Shown here in pieces: positions 7,630-16,975 of a DNA stretch of 64,000 nucleotides. The position numbers and the translations under genes were made by a program. Location: assembly GCF_001463705.1 (NCBI RefSeq), contig NZ_BBWH01000004.1, positions 178,412 to 242,411 of the forward strand, written 5' to 3'. Position 1 is the first letter of the stretch. Every line of letters starts with the position of its first letter. The notes under the pieces are model-generated. The model did no database searches, was not told where the DNA came from, and saw only the letters and a list, made by a program, of their open reading frames with translations. Origin of the DNA: Aureimonas sp. AU12. GTDB lineage: Bacteria; Pseudomonadota; Alphaproteobacteria; Rhizobiales; Rhizobiaceae.

Positions 7630-9168
7630 GTGGCAGCTGAATCGCTCGACGCCGTCATCCATCCGACCGACGATCCTCTGCCGACGCGCGGCGCGCCGAT
7701 CCTCGAACTACGGGGGCTGGAAAAGAGCTACGGCCCGGTGCGTGCGCTCAAGCCTTCCAGCTTCACCTTCGAGGCCGGCGAGATCCACGCCATCGTCGGG
7801 GAGAACGGCGCCGGCAAGTCGACGCTGATCAAGCTCCTGACGGGCGTCATCCGCCGGTCGGGCGGCGAGATCGTCTGGCAAGGCAAGCCCGTCGCGCTCG
7901 CGACGCCCCAGGAGGCGATCGACCACGGCATCAACGCGGTGCACCAGGAGGTCGTGCTCTGCCGGCACCTCAGCGTCGCCGCCAACATCTTCCTCGGTGA
8001 CGAGACGGTTCGCTTCGGCATGCTGCAGAAGCGCGAGATGAACCGCGCGGCGCAGAAGATCCTCGACGACATGGGCTTCCATCTGCCCGCCGCCGCCGAA
8101 CTCGGCAGCCTGACGATCGGCCAGCAGCAGCTCGTCGCCACCGCCCGCGCCTCGCTGCGCGGCACGCGTTTCATCATCTTCGACGAACCCACGGCCTACC
8201 TCACCCGGCAGGAAGCGGCGCAGCTTTTCGCGCTCATCCGCCGCCTGAAGTCCGAGGGCGTCACCATCGTCTACATCAGCCATCGCATGGAAGAGGTCTT
8301 CGAACTCGCCGACCGGGTGTCGGTGCTGCGCGACGGCACCCATGTCGGCACGCGCCTCATCGGCGAGACCAACGACGCCGAGCTCGTGTCGCTGATGATC
8401 AACCGCTCGCTCGACCAGATCTACCACAAGGAGACGATCCCGATCGGCAAGCCGCTGATCGAGACGCGCAACCTTTCGGGCAAGGGCTTCGAGGACGTCT
8501 CGATCACCGTTCGAGCCGGCGAAATCGTCGGGCTCTACGGGCTCATCGGCGCCGGGCGCTCCGAATTCGCGCTCAGCCTGTTCGGCCGCAACCCCAGGAC
8601 CGCCGGCGAGATCCGCTGGAAGGGCGAGCCGGTCGACATTCGCACCGAGCGCCGCGCCATCGACCTCGGCATCGCGCTGGCGCCCGAAAGCCGCCGCGAC
8701 CAGGGCCTGGCCCTCAACCTGCCGATCGGCCTGAATCTCAATCTGCCGATCTACGACCGGCTGACGCGCGGCATCACGATCAACACGCGCAAGGAATCCG
8801 AGCACGCTGACCGGCAGATCAAGGATCTGGCGATCAAGACGCCGAGCCGCCGGTCGCTCGCCTCCTCGATGTCGGGCGGCAACCAGCAGAAGATCGTCAT
8901 CGGCAAGTGGCTGAACCACGGCGCCGAACTGTTCATCTTCGACGAGCCGACGGTCGGCGTCGATGTCGGCACCAAGGCCGAGATCTACCGGCTCTTCGCC
9001 AAGCTCCTGAAGAACGGCGCCGGCATTCTCCTGATCTCGTCCTACCTACCGGAGGTCTACGAGCTCTCCGACACGCTGCACGTGTTCCGCACCGGCCGTG
9101 TCGTCGGCTCCAGCGGGTTTCATACCGCGACCCACGAAGACATTCTCGCCCAGGCGATCGGCGTTTGA
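7630..9168 (+). CDS. CUT2 sugar ABC transporter ATPase (two fused nucleotide-binding domains)
   Basis: Cytoplasmic ATPase of 512 residues, the typical length of RbsA/MglA-type proteins with two ABC domains. Domain 1 has Walker A GENGAGKST (about residue 57), signature LTIGQQQLV (about 161) and Walker B FIIFDEPTA. Domain 2 has a degenerate P-loop region GLIGAGRSE (about 304) and a canonical signature MSGGNQQKIVIGKWL (about 415). The start is GTG 7630 with GAGGA 7-8 bases upstream; no ATG start fits. It lies 115 bases after the receptor gene and 45 bases before the permease, completing a three-gene importer in the L-fucose locus. Confidence 0.9.
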   Translation: MAAESLDAVIHPTDDPLPTRGAPILELRGLEKSYGPVRALKPSSFTFEAGEIHAIVGENGAGKSTLIKLLTGVIRRSGGEIVWQGKPVALATPQEAIDHGINAVHQEVVLCRHLSVAANIFLGDETVRFGMLQKREMNRAAQKILDDMGFHLPAAAELGSLTIGQQQLVATARASLRGTRFIIFDEPTAYLTRQEAAQLFALIRRLKSEGVTIVYISHRMEEVFELADRVSVLRDGTHVGTRLIGETNDAELVSLMINRSLDQIYHKETIPIGKPLIETRNLSGKGFEDVSITVRAGEIVGLYGLIGAGRSEFALSLFGRNPRTAGEIRWKGEPVDIRTERRAIDLGIALAPESRRDQGLALNLPIGLNLNLPIYDRLTRGITINTRKESEHADRQIKDLAIKTPSRRSLASSMSGGNQQKIVIGKWLNHGAELFIFDEPTVGVDVGTKAEIYRLFAKLLKNGAGILLISSYLPEVYELSDTLHVFRTGRVVGSSGFHTATHEDILAQAIGV

Positions 9169-9213
9169 GCCCCGGCCTGTTTCCATCGTCGTGCCAACGT
9201 TTCGAGGCGACCC

Positions 9214-10197
9214 ATGACCATTGAGAGCTCGAACGCCGATGCGGTCGCCGCGGCCATCCGGCCGAAGCGCAATTTCGGCTTCCTCTTCGCCCTGACCCTG
9301 CTCGGCCTCCTCGTGGCGCTCTGGGTCTTCCTGGCCTTCGCGACGCCGACCTTCGCCACCGGCAACAACATCGCCAACCTGCTGCGGCAGGGCTCGATGA
9401 TCGCGATCCTCGCCATCGGTCAGACCTTCGTCATCATCACAGCCGGCATCGATCTGTCGGTCGGCGCCGTGGTCGGCTTCTCGACCACCGTCATCGCCTA
9501 CCTGCTGCAGGCCGGCGTGCCCGTCTGGGCGGCGATCATCCTGACGCTGCTGATGGGCCTCTGCATCGGGCTCTTCCACGGCTTCGGCATCGTCAAGATG
9601 GGCCTGCCGCCCTTCATCATTACGCTGGCGACGCTGACGGCCCTTCGCGGCATCGGCCTCGTGATCACCAACGGCTCGACGATCTCGATCACCAATCCCG
9701 GCTTCAACGAGTTCTCGCGCAACAGCTTCCTCGGCGTTCCCAACCTGTTCTGGATGGTGATCCTCGTCGCCGTGCCGGCCTTCGTCTTCCTTCACCGCTC
9801 GCGCTTCGGCCGCTATCTCTTCGCGGTCGGCTCGAACCCGGAGGCGGCGCGCCTTTCGGGCGTCAACGTCTCGAAGATCATCTATCTCGCCTATTCGCTC
9901 TCTGCGGTCTGCGCGGCCTTCGTCGGCGTGCTCCTGGCGGCGCGCATCGGCGTCGGCAACGCCACGCAGGCCGAAGGCTGGGAGCTTCAGGCGATCGCCT
10001 CCTCCGTCATCGGCGGCACCAGCCTCTTCGGCGCGGTCGGCTCGATTCACGGACCGCTGATCGGGGCATTCATTCTCGCCACGATCAACAACGGCGCCAA
10101 CCTCCTGAACGTCAATTCGTTCTGGCAGCGCATCATCACCGGTGGCCTGATCATCGTGATCGTGTATTTCGACCAGCTCCGCCGCCGCCGGCAGTAG
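9214..10197 (+). CDS. CUT2 sugar ABC transporter permease (fucose locus)
   Basis: Inner-membrane subunit of 327 residues with about nine to ten hydrophobic helices, the first at about residues 24-45. It carries the family hallmark AGIDLSVGAVVG (about residue 72), a cytoplasmic-loop segment RSRFGRYLFAVGSNPEAARLSG that contacts the ATPase, and VIGGTSLFGAVGSIHG near the C-terminus. Only one permease gene is present, so a homodimer is expected. ATG 9214 follows CGAGGCGACCC. It belongs with the receptor and ATPase just upstream. The weak terminator-like hairpin at 10227-10253 follows it. Confidence 0.9.
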   Translation: MTIESSNADAVAAAIRPKRNFGFLFALTLLGLLVALWVFLAFATPTFATGNNIANLLRQGSMIAILAIGQTFVIITAGIDLSVGAVVGFSTTVIAYLLQAGVPVWAAIILTLLMGLCIGLFHGFGIVKMGLPPFIITLATLTALRGIGLVITNGSTISITNPGFNEFSRNSFLGVPNLFWMVILVAVPAFVFLHRSRFGRYLFAVGSNPEAARLSGVNVSKIIYLAYSLSAVCAAFVGVLLAARIGVGNATQAEGWELQAIASSVIGGTSLFGAVGSIHGPLIGAFILATINNGANLLNVNSFWQRIITGGLIIVIVYFDQLRRRRQ

Positions 10198-10226
10198 GCC
10201 GAACAGCAGCACATCGCCATCCACGA

Positions 10227-10253
10227 GGCCGGCCTTCCCAAGGGCCGGCCTTT
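10227..10253 (+). terminator. Terminator-like hairpin after the fucose permease
   Basis: GGCCGGCC (10227-10234) pairs with GGCCGGCC (10243-10250) over an 8-base loop and is followed by only three T residues. It probably reduces read-through into the zinc dehydrogenase gene and does not fully stop it. Confidence 0.5.
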
Positions 10254-10274
10254 GCCATGCCAAGGATCCTCGCC

Positions 10275-11279
10275 ATGAGAGCCGTCGTCTGCGCCGCCCC
10301 CGGTCGTCTCGCGCTCGAGACCCGCCCCGATCTCGGCTCGCCCCGCGAGGGCTGGGTCGCCGTTGACATCCGCCATGTCGGCGTCTGCGGCACCGACTAT
10401 CATATCTTCGAGGGCAAGCACCCGTTCCTCGCCTATCCCCGCGTGATGGGGCACGAACTGTCCGGGATCACCGCCAGCGAGGGCGCCGCGATCGCAGCGG
10501 GCACGCCGGTCATCGTCAATCCCTACCTCGCCTGCGGCCGCTGCGCGGCCTGCCGCAAGGGCAAGCCGAATTGCTGCATGCAGATCGAGGTGCTCGGCGT
10601 TCACCGCGACGGCGGCCTCTGTGATCGCATCGAGGTTCCCGAGGGCAATCTCTACCCCGCCGAGGGCATCTCGCTGCGCGATGCCGCGATGGTCGAGTTT
10701 CTGGCCATCGGCGCCCATGCCGTGCGTCGCTCGGCACGCAACACGGGCTCGGCCCTCGTGGTGGGCGCCGGACCGATCGGCATCGGCACCGCGCTCTTCG
10801 CCAAGCTCGCCGGCCTCGATGTCACCGTGATGGACATGAGCGAGGAGCGGCTCGGCTTCACCGCGGACGCCCTCGGCATCGCCTCGCACCTGAAGGCCGG
10901 TCCCGATCGCAACGCGGAGGTCGCCCGCTTCACCGGCGGCGACGGGTTCGACGTGGTGTTCGATGCAACCGGCAACGCGGCCTCGATCGGTAGCGGCTTC
11001 GTCGACGTCGCCCATGGCGGCGCCTACGTTCTCGTCAGCGTGGTGAAGGACACGATCAGCTTTGCCGACCCAGAGTTTCACAAGCGCGAGATGCAGCTCA
11101 TCGCAAGCCGCAACGCCTTGAAGGTCGACTTCGAAACGGTGCTCGCCGCCATGCGCGGGGCGCAGGTGCCGACCGATCGCCTCGCCACCCACCGCGCTAC
11201 GCTGGAGGAGGCGCCCGCGGGCATCGCGCGCTGGGCCCACGAGAAGTCGGGACTGGTCAAGGCGATCATCGACGTCTGA
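10275..11279 (+). CDS. Zinc-dependent medium-chain dehydrogenase (sugar acid/alcohol type)
   Basis: NAD(P)-dependent oxidoreductase of 334 residues. Catalytic-zinc residues are in VGVCGTDYH (Cys, about residue 36) and GHE (about 60). Four structural-zinc cysteines lie in CGRCAACRKGKPNCC (about 85-99), and the nucleotide-binding motif VGAGPIGIG is at about 161. The conserved LGVHRDGGLCD segment resembles YjjN/RspB-type L-galactonate or L-gulonate 5-dehydrogenases. ATG 10275 has AAGGA 8 bases upstream. It is last in the fucose block, after a weak terminator. It could handle a related acid such as L-galactonate or supply an accessory oxidation; the specific substrate is not established by sequence. 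Confidence 0.7.
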   Translation: MRAVVCAAPGRLALETRPDLGSPREGWVAVDIRHVGVCGTDYHIFEGKHPFLAYPRVMGHELSGITASEGAAIAAGTPVIVNPYLACGRCAACRKGKPNCCMQIEVLGVHRDGGLCDRIEVPEGNLYPAEGISLRDAAMVEFLAIGAHAVRRSARNTGSALVVGAGPIGIGTALFAKLAGLDVTVMDMSEERLGFTADALGIASHLKAGPDRNAEVARFTGGDGFDVVFDATGNAASIGSGFVDVAHGGAYVLVSVVKDTISFADPEFHKREMQLIASRNALKVDFETVLAAMRGAQVPTDRLATHRATLEEAPAGIARWAHEKSGLVKAIIDV

Positions 11280-11474
11280 CGGCGCTCGAACCGGGATCGG
11301 ACAGGTTTCCAATGCTCGACTTGTAAGATCCGACGCCCCTCAAATCCGCGTTATGACTTTCCCAAGATTGCAGTGGCATCTTGTTAATCGAGCGAAGACT
11401 GCGCAAGACGGCAGCCTTTCCGCATCTTGTGCGTTGCAGGTGAAGAGTTGCGTTCGAGCAGGGATCGGCAGGGT

Positions 11475-11849
11475 ATGAAACACGCGGCAGACCTGACGGG
11501 AAAAAAGGTTCTCGTGGTCGAGGACGAGTTCCTCGTGGCGCTCGACCTCGAAATGGAACTGGAAGAATCCGGTGCGAAGGTCACCTGTGCCAGCACGCTG
11601 AGCCAAGCGACTGGCTGTGCGGAGCGCGACGAGTTCGATGCCGTAGTACTCGACCTCAACCTGCACGGCGAAAAGTCCTACCCGCTCGCCGATATGCTCC
11701 AGCGGCGCGCCGTCCCGTTCCTGTTCCACACCGGACAGGGCGAAAAGAACCAGCTTGGCCAGCGCTATCCCGGCGTACCCGTCTGCAACAAGCCCTGCGA
11801 CGGCGGTTCCCTCGTTGCCAATCTGACCGCCGTCATCGGCCGCCGCTGA
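11475..11849 (+). CDS. Single-domain response regulator (CheY-like receiver)
   Basis: Receiver domain of 124 residues with no output domain. The acidic pair is E17-D18 in VVEDE, the phospho-acceptor is D60 in VVLDLNL, the switch threonine is T86 in FHTGQG, and the conserved lysine is K106 in CNKPC. Such stand-alone receivers in alphaproteobacteria often serve as phosphate sinks or as partners of HWE/HisKA2 kinases in the general stress response; that is family background, not shown here. No kinase gene is adjacent. It is flanked by a dehydrogenase gene upstream and converges on the acyl-CoA synthetase gene 16 bases downstream, so it looks monocistronic. Confidence 0.85.
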   Translation: MKHAADLTGKKVLVVEDEFLVALDLEMELEESGAKVTCASTLSQATGCAERDEFDAVVLDLNLHGEKSYPLADMLQRRAVPFLFHTGQGEKNQLGQRYPGVPVCNKPCDGGSLVANLTAVIGRR

Positions 11850-11865
11850 GCGGGGCGCCACAGCT

Positions 11866-13557
11866 TTAGGCGACGTCCTTTTCCGAGAACTGCGCGACGA
11901 CGATGTTGTCATCCATCGAGATATCGACATCACGTCGCCGCAACTCGACGCGCCGGATCTTGCCCGACACGGTCTTCGGCAGGTCCAAAACGAAGACGAG
12001 ATGCCGGATGCGCTTGAAGGGCGCCAGGCGCCGCGCCGCATGTTCGAAGATCGAGCGAGCCGTCGCGACGTCGGGCAGGGCATCGCCTGCCAGCGCCACG
12101 AAGGCACGCGGAACAGAAAGCCGCAGTGCGTCGGGCATGGGTACCACCGCGGCCTCGCGAACGGCCGGGTGCTCCACGAGCACGCTTTCGAGTTCGAACG
12201 GGCTGATGCGGTAGTCCGACGACTTGAACACGTCGTCGGCGCGGCCGACGAAGGTCAGCCCGCCCGCCTCGTCGTAGAAGGCGACGTCGCCCGTCCGGTA
12301 CAGCTCTCCCTCCGTCCCCGTCACCTCGCCGCCCTCGCGCAGGTACCCCGCCATGAGGCCCGCCGGCCGCAGGCTTCCCAGCACGATGCAGACCTCGCCC
12401 TCGCGCGCCGGGCGCCCGTCTGGATCCACCACGGCAATCTGGTAGCCCGGAAGCGGCTGACCCATCGAGCCGGGAATGCTGCGCTGGCCCGGCGTGTTGG
12501 CGACCTGTGCCGTCGTCTCGGTCTGGCCGTAGCCGTCGCGGATCGTCAGCCCCCAGGCCTGTCGCACACGCTCGATCACTTCGGGGTTCAGCGGTTCGCC
12601 GGCGGCGCAGAGTTCGCGCAGCGCGTGGCGCACCGTGCCGAGATCCTCCTGCACGAGGTGGCGCCAGACGGTCGGCGGCGCGCAGAGCGTCGTCACGTCA
12701 GCGCCGTCGAGCGCGCCGAGCAGCGCCCGGGCGTCGAACCGTGCCTGGTTGACGACGATCACGGCGGCCCCGGCATTCCAGGGCGCGAAGAACGAACTCC
12801 AGGCGTGTTTGGCCCAGCCGGGCGAGGAGACGTTGAGATGGCGGTCGCCGGGCTTCAGCCCGAGCCAGTAGAGCGTCGAGAGGGCGCCCACCGGATAGGA
12901 GCGATGCGTGTGCAGCACCAGCTTGGGCTTGGCCGTCGTGCCGGAGGTGAAATAGAGCAGCATCGGATCGTCCGGCTGCGTCGGCCCATCCGGCTCGAAG
13001 ACCGTATCATGGTCCTCGCGGCCCGACAGCGGCATCCAGCTCGGCCGCGCCTCGGCATCCGCCAAGATGCGCAGGCCTTGGAAGCCGGTGTCGTCGACCT
13101 TGTTCGCCTGCGTCGCATCGGTCACGACGGCTGCGACGCCGCCGCGCTCGATCCGGTCGGCCAGCTCGTCGGCCGTCAACAGCACCGTCGCGGGAATGAC
13201 GACGACGCCGAGCTTGAAGGCCGCCAGCATGGTTTCCCAGAGCGCCGGCTCGTTGCCCAGCAGCAGGAGTAGGCGGTCGCCGCGCCGCAGTCCGGCCGCG
13301 CGCAGGACGTTGGCGGTCTGCCCGGATCGATCCGACATCTCGCGGAAGGAGAAGGACAAGTCGGTTCCGCGCTGCTGATCGATGATGCGCAACGCCAGCG
13401 CATCGCGTGTCTCGGCATCGCCGGCGAGTTCCCGGTCGAACCAGTCCAACGCCCAGTTGAACGGCACGGCATCCGGCCAGCGGAAGCCGCGGCGGGCCGC
13501 ATCGTAGTCTTCGCGATGGGTGAGGAGAAAGTCGCGCGCCTCTCGAAAGCCGGTCAT
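11866..13557 (-). CDS. AMP-forming acyl-CoA synthetase
   Basis: Cytoplasmic acid:CoA ligase of 563 residues in the ANL superfamily. The ATP-binding loop LLYFTSGTTAKPK is near residue 200, the A5 motif DGYGQTETT near 345, the hinge YRTGDVAFYDEAGGLTFVGRADD near 430, and the C-terminal catalytic lysine is in LPKTVSGKIRR near 545. Its start overlaps the stop of the 3-hydroxyisobutyrate dehydrogenase gene by 4 bases, so it is the last gene of a coupled valine-catabolic operon. The substrate may be a short or branched acid such as propionate, isobutyrate or acetate. Similar genes are often annotated as acetyl- or medium-chain acyl-CoA synthetases; the substrate is undetermined. Confidence 0.82.
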   Translation of the reverse strand: MTGFREARDFLLTHREDYDAARRGFRWPDAVPFNWALDWFDRELAGDAETRDALALRIIDQQRGTDLSFSFREMSDRSGQTANVLRAAGLRRGDRLLLLLGNEPALWETMLAAFKLGVVVIPATVLLTADELADRIERGGVAAVVTDATQANKVDDTGFQGLRILADAEARPSWMPLSGREDHDTVFEPDGPTQPDDPMLLYFTSGTTAKPKLVLHTHRSYPVGALSTLYWLGLKPGDRHLNVSSPGWAKHAWSSFFAPWNAGAAVIVVNQARFDARALLGALDGADVTTLCAPPTVWRHLVQEDLGTVRHALRELCAAGEPLNPEVIERVRQAWGLTIRDGYGQTETTAQVANTPGQRSIPGSMGQPLPGYQIAVVDPDGRPAREGEVCIVLGSLRPAGLMAGYLREGGEVTGTEGELYRTGDVAFYDEAGGLTFVGRADDVFKSSDYRISPFELESVLVEHPAVREAAVVPMPDALRLSVPRAFVALAGDALPDVATARSIFEHAARRLAPFKRIRHLVFVLDLPKTVSGKIRRVELRRRDVDISMDDNIVVAQFSEKDVA

Positions 13558-14465
13558 CGGCCCATCTCCCCGTTATCCGATTGCCGGCGCAAAAACTCGA
13601 TCACGGCGGAAAAATCCCGACCGCCCTCGCCCGCCGCGACGAGCCGCTCGTAGATCTCGTGCGCGGCATGACCGAGCGGCGTCGCGGCGCCGGCATCGCG
13701 TGCGGCCTCCTGCGACAGCGTCAGGTCCTTCGCCATCAGCGCGGAAGCGAAGCCCGGCCGATAGGTGTCGTTGGCCGGCGAGGTCGGCACCGGTCCAGGG
13801 ACCGGGCAGTAGGTGGAGAGCGACCAGCACTGGCCGGACGAGGTGGAGGCGACGTCGAACAGTGCCTGATGCGTCAGGCCGAGCCGTTCGCCGAGCACGA
13901 AGGCCTCGCAGACGCCGATCATCGAGATCCCGAGGATCATGTTGTTGCAGATCTTCGCCGCCTGGCCCGCGCCGCCCGCGCCGCAGGCGACCACGCGCTT
14001 GCCCATCCGCTCCAGCATGGGCTGGGCCCGCGCGAGAGCGTCCGACGATCCGCCGGCCATGAAGGTCAGCGTCGCGCCCTTCGCGCCGCCGGTGCCGCCG
14101 GACACCGGGGCATCGACCGACAAAAGCCCGCGCTCGGCGGCGAGTTCGTGCAGGCGGCGCGCGCTGGCCAGATCGATCGTCGAGCAGTCGAGATGCAGCG
14201 CGCCGGCTTGCAGCCGGGGCGCCGCTTCCTCGAACACCGAGAGAACATGGAGTCCCGCCGGCAGCATGGTCAGGAGCGTATCGGCGCCCTCCAGCGCTTC
14301 GGCCAGCGATCCGGCCACCTCGACCCCGACACCGCGAGCTGCCTCGCAGGCGGCCGGCGAGAGGTCGAAACCCCTGACATCATAGCCGGCGGCCACGAGA
14401 TGGCCGATCATCGCACCGCCCATGTTGCCGAGCCCCACGAAGGCGATCCGTCCCCTCACCGTCAT
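13554..14465 (-). CDS. mmsB: 3-hydroxyisobutyrate dehydrogenase
   Basis: Oxidises 3-hydroxyisobutyrate to methylmalonate semialdehyde with NAD+ in valine degradation. The 303 residues show the N-terminal Rossmann signature FVGLGNMGGAM (about residues 8-18), the substrate-binding DAPVSGGTGGA (about 122), the catalytic lysine in GQAAKICNN (about 172), and the family ISMIGVCEAF helix. The start at 14465 overlaps the upstream hydrolase stop by 4 bases (ATGA), and its own stop overlaps the acyl-CoA synthetase start in the same way. A long open frame runs through its upstream neighbour in this frame, but protein similarity begins only at MTVRGRIAF, so the true gene is the shorter one. Confidence 0.93.
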   Translation of the reverse strand: MTVRGRIAFVGLGNMGGAMIGHLVAAGYDVRGFDLSPAACEAARGVGVEVAGSLAEALEGADTLLTMLPAGLHVLSVFEEAAPRLQAGALHLDCSTIDLASARRLHELAAERGLLSVDAPVSGGTGGAKGATLTFMAGGSSDALARAQPMLERMGKRVVACGAGGAGQAAKICNNMILGISMIGVCEAFVLGERLGLTHQALFDVASTSSGQCWSLSTYCPVPGPVPTSPANDTYRPGFASALMAKDLTLSQEAARDAGAATPLGHAAHEIYERLVAAGEGGRDFSAVIEFLRRQSDNGEMGR

Positions 14466-15544
14466 CGCGGCTCTCCCTTGTCTGCCATGCGTCCAGCCTC
14501 GGCCAGAAACGCGTCCCAGTCCGCCGCCTCCGTCGCGGTCCATGCCCGCCAGCGCGGGTTGCGATCCTTGTCCACCACCGCCGCCCGCACCCCCTCGCGA
14601 AAATCGGGATGGCGCAGCACGCGCACGGCGGCATCGAACTCGCGGTCGAGACAGTCGGCGAGCGACGAGGAGCGGCCGCCGAGTTCGAGCAGCCGCCAGG
14701 TCACGTGCAGGCTCATCGGCGACCGCGACCGGATCGTCGCCAGCGTCTTGCTCGCGAACGGATCGTCCCGCCCGGCCAGTCGTTCGCTGGCCGCGTCCAG
14801 CGAAGGCGCGTCGAAGACGCTCGCGAGCAGCGCTCGCTGATCCTCGAGACGCCCGGGCTCCGGCTCGATCTCGAAGCGACGGATCGTGTCCGTGACATCC
14901 GAAGCTTGGGCGTCTGCAGGCAGCGCGGCGAGAGCCGACTGAAGCGCTGGGAGACTGTCGGACGCCACGACATGATCGACGAGGCCGGCCAGACGCGCGT
15001 CGTCGGCGCCGACGGCATCGCCCGTCATCGCCATCCATGTGCCGACATGGTCGGGCGCTTTCGGCAGCCGCCAGGTCGCGCCGACGTCGGGCAGGAAGCC
15101 GATGCCGACTTCCGGCATGGCGAGGCGCGTGCGCTCGGTGGCGACGCGGTGCGAGGCATGCATGGCAAGGCCGACGCCGCCGCCCATCACGATGCCGTCC
15201 ATCAGCGCCACGACGGGCTTGGGAAACCGCTCGATCTCGACGAGAAGATCGTACTCGGTGCGCCAGAAGCGCGAGGCGACGTCCTGTCCCTCCTCCAGCC
15301 CGCGATAGATCGCGCGAATGTCGCCGCCGGCGCAGAAGGCGCGTCCGCCGCGTCCACTGACGACGGCGACCCGGCAGGCCGCATCCGTACGCGCTGCCTC
15401 GAAGGCGTCGGCCAATGCCGCGATCATCGGCAGGTCGAGCGCGTTGAGGGCGGCGGGCCGCGCAAGTTCCATCCGGAGTGCCGCGCCGTGCCGATCCCAC
15501 ACGACTGCGGGCGGCGCCACCGCGCTCTCCGCCACGCCGCTCAC
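14462..15544 (-). CDS. 3-hydroxyisobutyryl-CoA hydrolase (enoyl-CoA hydratase superfamily)
   Basis: Crotonase-fold hydrolase of 360 residues, the length of HIBCH and longer than the roughly 260 of enoyl-CoA hydratases. The oxyanion-hole motifs are FCAGGDIRAIY (about residue 69) and MDGIVMGGGVGL (about 113). The catalytic glutamate lies in MPEVGIGFLPDVG (about 141), a signature typical of HIBCH. It releases free 3-hydroxyisobutyrate for the next enzyme in the operon. The start is a GTG that overlaps the acyl-CoA dehydrogenase stop by 4 bases. Together with the flanking genes this is a near-complete valine operon. Confidence 0.92.
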   Translation of the reverse strand: MSGVAESAVAPPAVVWDRHGAALRMELARPAALNALDLPMIAALADAFEAARTDAACRVAVVSGRGGRAFCAGGDIRAIYRGLEEGQDVASRFWRTEYDLLVEIERFPKPVVALMDGIVMGGGVGLAMHASHRVATERTRLAMPEVGIGFLPDVGATWRLPKAPDHVGTWMAMTGDAVGADDARLAGLVDHVVASDSLPALQSALAALPADAQASDVTDTIRRFEIEPEPGRLEDQRALLASVFDAPSLDAASERLAGRDDPFASKTLATIRSRSPMSLHVTWRLLELGGRSSSLADCLDREFDAAVRVLRHPDFREGVRAAVVDKDRNPRWRAWTATEAADWDAFLAEAGRMADKGEPR

Positions 15545-16689
15545 GAGCGACCTCCAATCAGTTGCCGGGCGATGATGACGCGCATGATCTCGTTCGTCCC
15601 TTCGAGGATGCGATGGACCCTGAGATCCCGCACGATCTTTTCGATCCCGTAGTCGTGGAGGTAGCCGTAGCCCCCATGCAACTGCAGCGCCTCGTCGGCG
15701 ACGCGGAAGCCGGCATCCGTGACGAAGCGCTTGGCCATGGCGCAGAGCCCGGTCGCCGCGGGATCGCCGGCATCGAGCGCGGCAGCCGCGCGCCAGAGGA
15801 TGCTGCGGGCGACCTCCAGTTCGGTCGCCATGTCGGCCACCCGAAACTGCAATGCCTGGAACTCCTCGAGCTTCCGGCCGAAGGCCCGGCGCTCGCCCAT
15901 GTAGGCGAGCGTGCGCGCCAGCGCGTCTGCGGCGCCCCCGAGCGAACAGGCCGCGATGTTCAAGCGGCCGCCGTCGAGACCCTTCATGGCGATGGCGAAG
16001 CCCTCGCCCTCTTCGCCGAGGCGATGGACGACGGGCACGCGGCAGTCGTCGAAGAGAACCGCGCGCGTCGGCTGCGCATTCCAGCCCATCTTCGCCTCTT
16101 CCGCGCCGAAGGAGAGACCCGGCGTATCGCCGGGCACCACGAGCGCGGTGATGCCGCGCGGGCCCGCCTCGCCGGTGCGCACCATCGCAACGTAGAGATC
16201 AGCGATGCCGGCCCCCGAGATGAACTGCTTGGCGCCGTCGATCCGGTAGTGATCGCCCTCGCGGACGGCGCGCGTCTGCAACGCGGCAGCATCCGAGCCG
16301 GACCCCGGCTCTGTCAGCGCATAGGCGCCGATCGCGTCCATCCGGCAGAGGCCGGGCACGAGCGCGGCTCGCAGTTCCGGCGAACCGAATCGGTCGATCA
16401 TCCACGTCGCCATGTTGTGGATCGAAAGGAAGGCCGCAACCGTCGGGCAACCGGTCGCCAGCGCCTCGAAGATGAGTGCGGCATCGAGACGCGTGAGGCC
16501 AGAGCCGCCGTGCTCCTCTTCCGCGTAGATCCCGCCCATTCCGAGCGTCGCGGCCTCCCGCAGCGTCTCGACCGGCAGATGCCGCTCGCGGTCCCACTCG
16601 AGCGCGAAAGGCGCGAGGTGGTCCCGCGCGAAGGCGCCAGCCATCTCGCGAACGGCGCGTTGCTCTTCGTCGAGCGCAAACGACGGCAT
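15541..16689 (-). CDS. Acyl-CoA dehydrogenase, probable isobutyryl-CoA dehydrogenase
   Basis: FAD enzyme of 382 residues that introduces the alpha-beta double bond into a short branched acyl-CoA. Visible are the flavin/substrate motif YALTEPGSGSDAAAL (about residue 122), MGWNAQPT, the ALQFRVADMATE helix, the QLHGGYGYLHDYGIEKIVRDLR segment and the catalytic glutamate in LEGTNE (about 367). The start at ATG 16689 has GGGGAGGA 6 bases upstream; an upstream extension to 16815 has none. It is the first gene of a four-gene coupled operon leading to 3-hydroxyisobutyrate oxidation, which points to isobutyryl-CoA as substrate. Methacrylyl-CoA hydratase and methylmalonate-semialdehyde dehydrogenase are not in the window. 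Confidence 0.88.
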   Translation of the reverse strand: MPSFALDEEQRAVREMAGAFARDHLAPFALEWDRERHLPVETLREAATLGMGGIYAEEEHGGSGLTRLDAALIFEALATGCPTVAAFLSIHNMATWMIDRFGSPELRAALVPGLCRMDAIGAYALTEPGSGSDAAALQTRAVREGDHYRIDGAKQFISGAGIADLYVAMVRTGEAGPRGITALVVPGDTPGLSFGAEEAKMGWNAQPTRAVLFDDCRVPVVHRLGEEGEGFAIAMKGLDGGRLNIAACSLGGAADALARTLAYMGERRAFGRKLEEFQALQFRVADMATELEVARSILWRAAAALDAGDPAATGLCAMAKRFVTDAGFRVADEALQLHGGYGYLHDYGIEKIVRDLRVHRILEGTNEIMRVIIARQLIGGRS

Positions 16690-16975
16690 TCCCGGTCCTC
16701 CCCTTCGGTCGGCCGTCCAGTCTCTGCTGGCTTCGGCCGACGAATCGATCGCAGCGTAGCGGCCCGGCCGGCACGGTGCCAGCGGCGACCCGAACTTTGC
16801 TCGATGGGCGAGCAACCGCCGCTCACGAACATGGCAGCATTATTTGAACGGCAAAAGATGGCGGACGACCGGAACCAACGTTCGAAGTCGGCATTTTGGG
16901 AGCAAGACAGCTCGAAGAGATGAAACAGGAATTCGTCGGCGGGTAAGTCTTCGCCCCACTTTGAAGGAGTTTCCC

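Noticed and set aside
11340..12107. A 255-residue minus-strand open frame over the response regulator
   Set aside because: Shadow of the receiver-domain gene and the start of the synthetase gene; no ribosome site or family resemblance.
13554..15557. A 667-residue open frame that looks like a fusion of a basic N-terminal region with 3-hydroxyisobutyrate dehydrogenase
   Set aside because: The N-terminal part is the out-of-frame shadow of the 3-hydroxyisobutyryl-CoA hydrolase gene; homology begins at ATG 14465.
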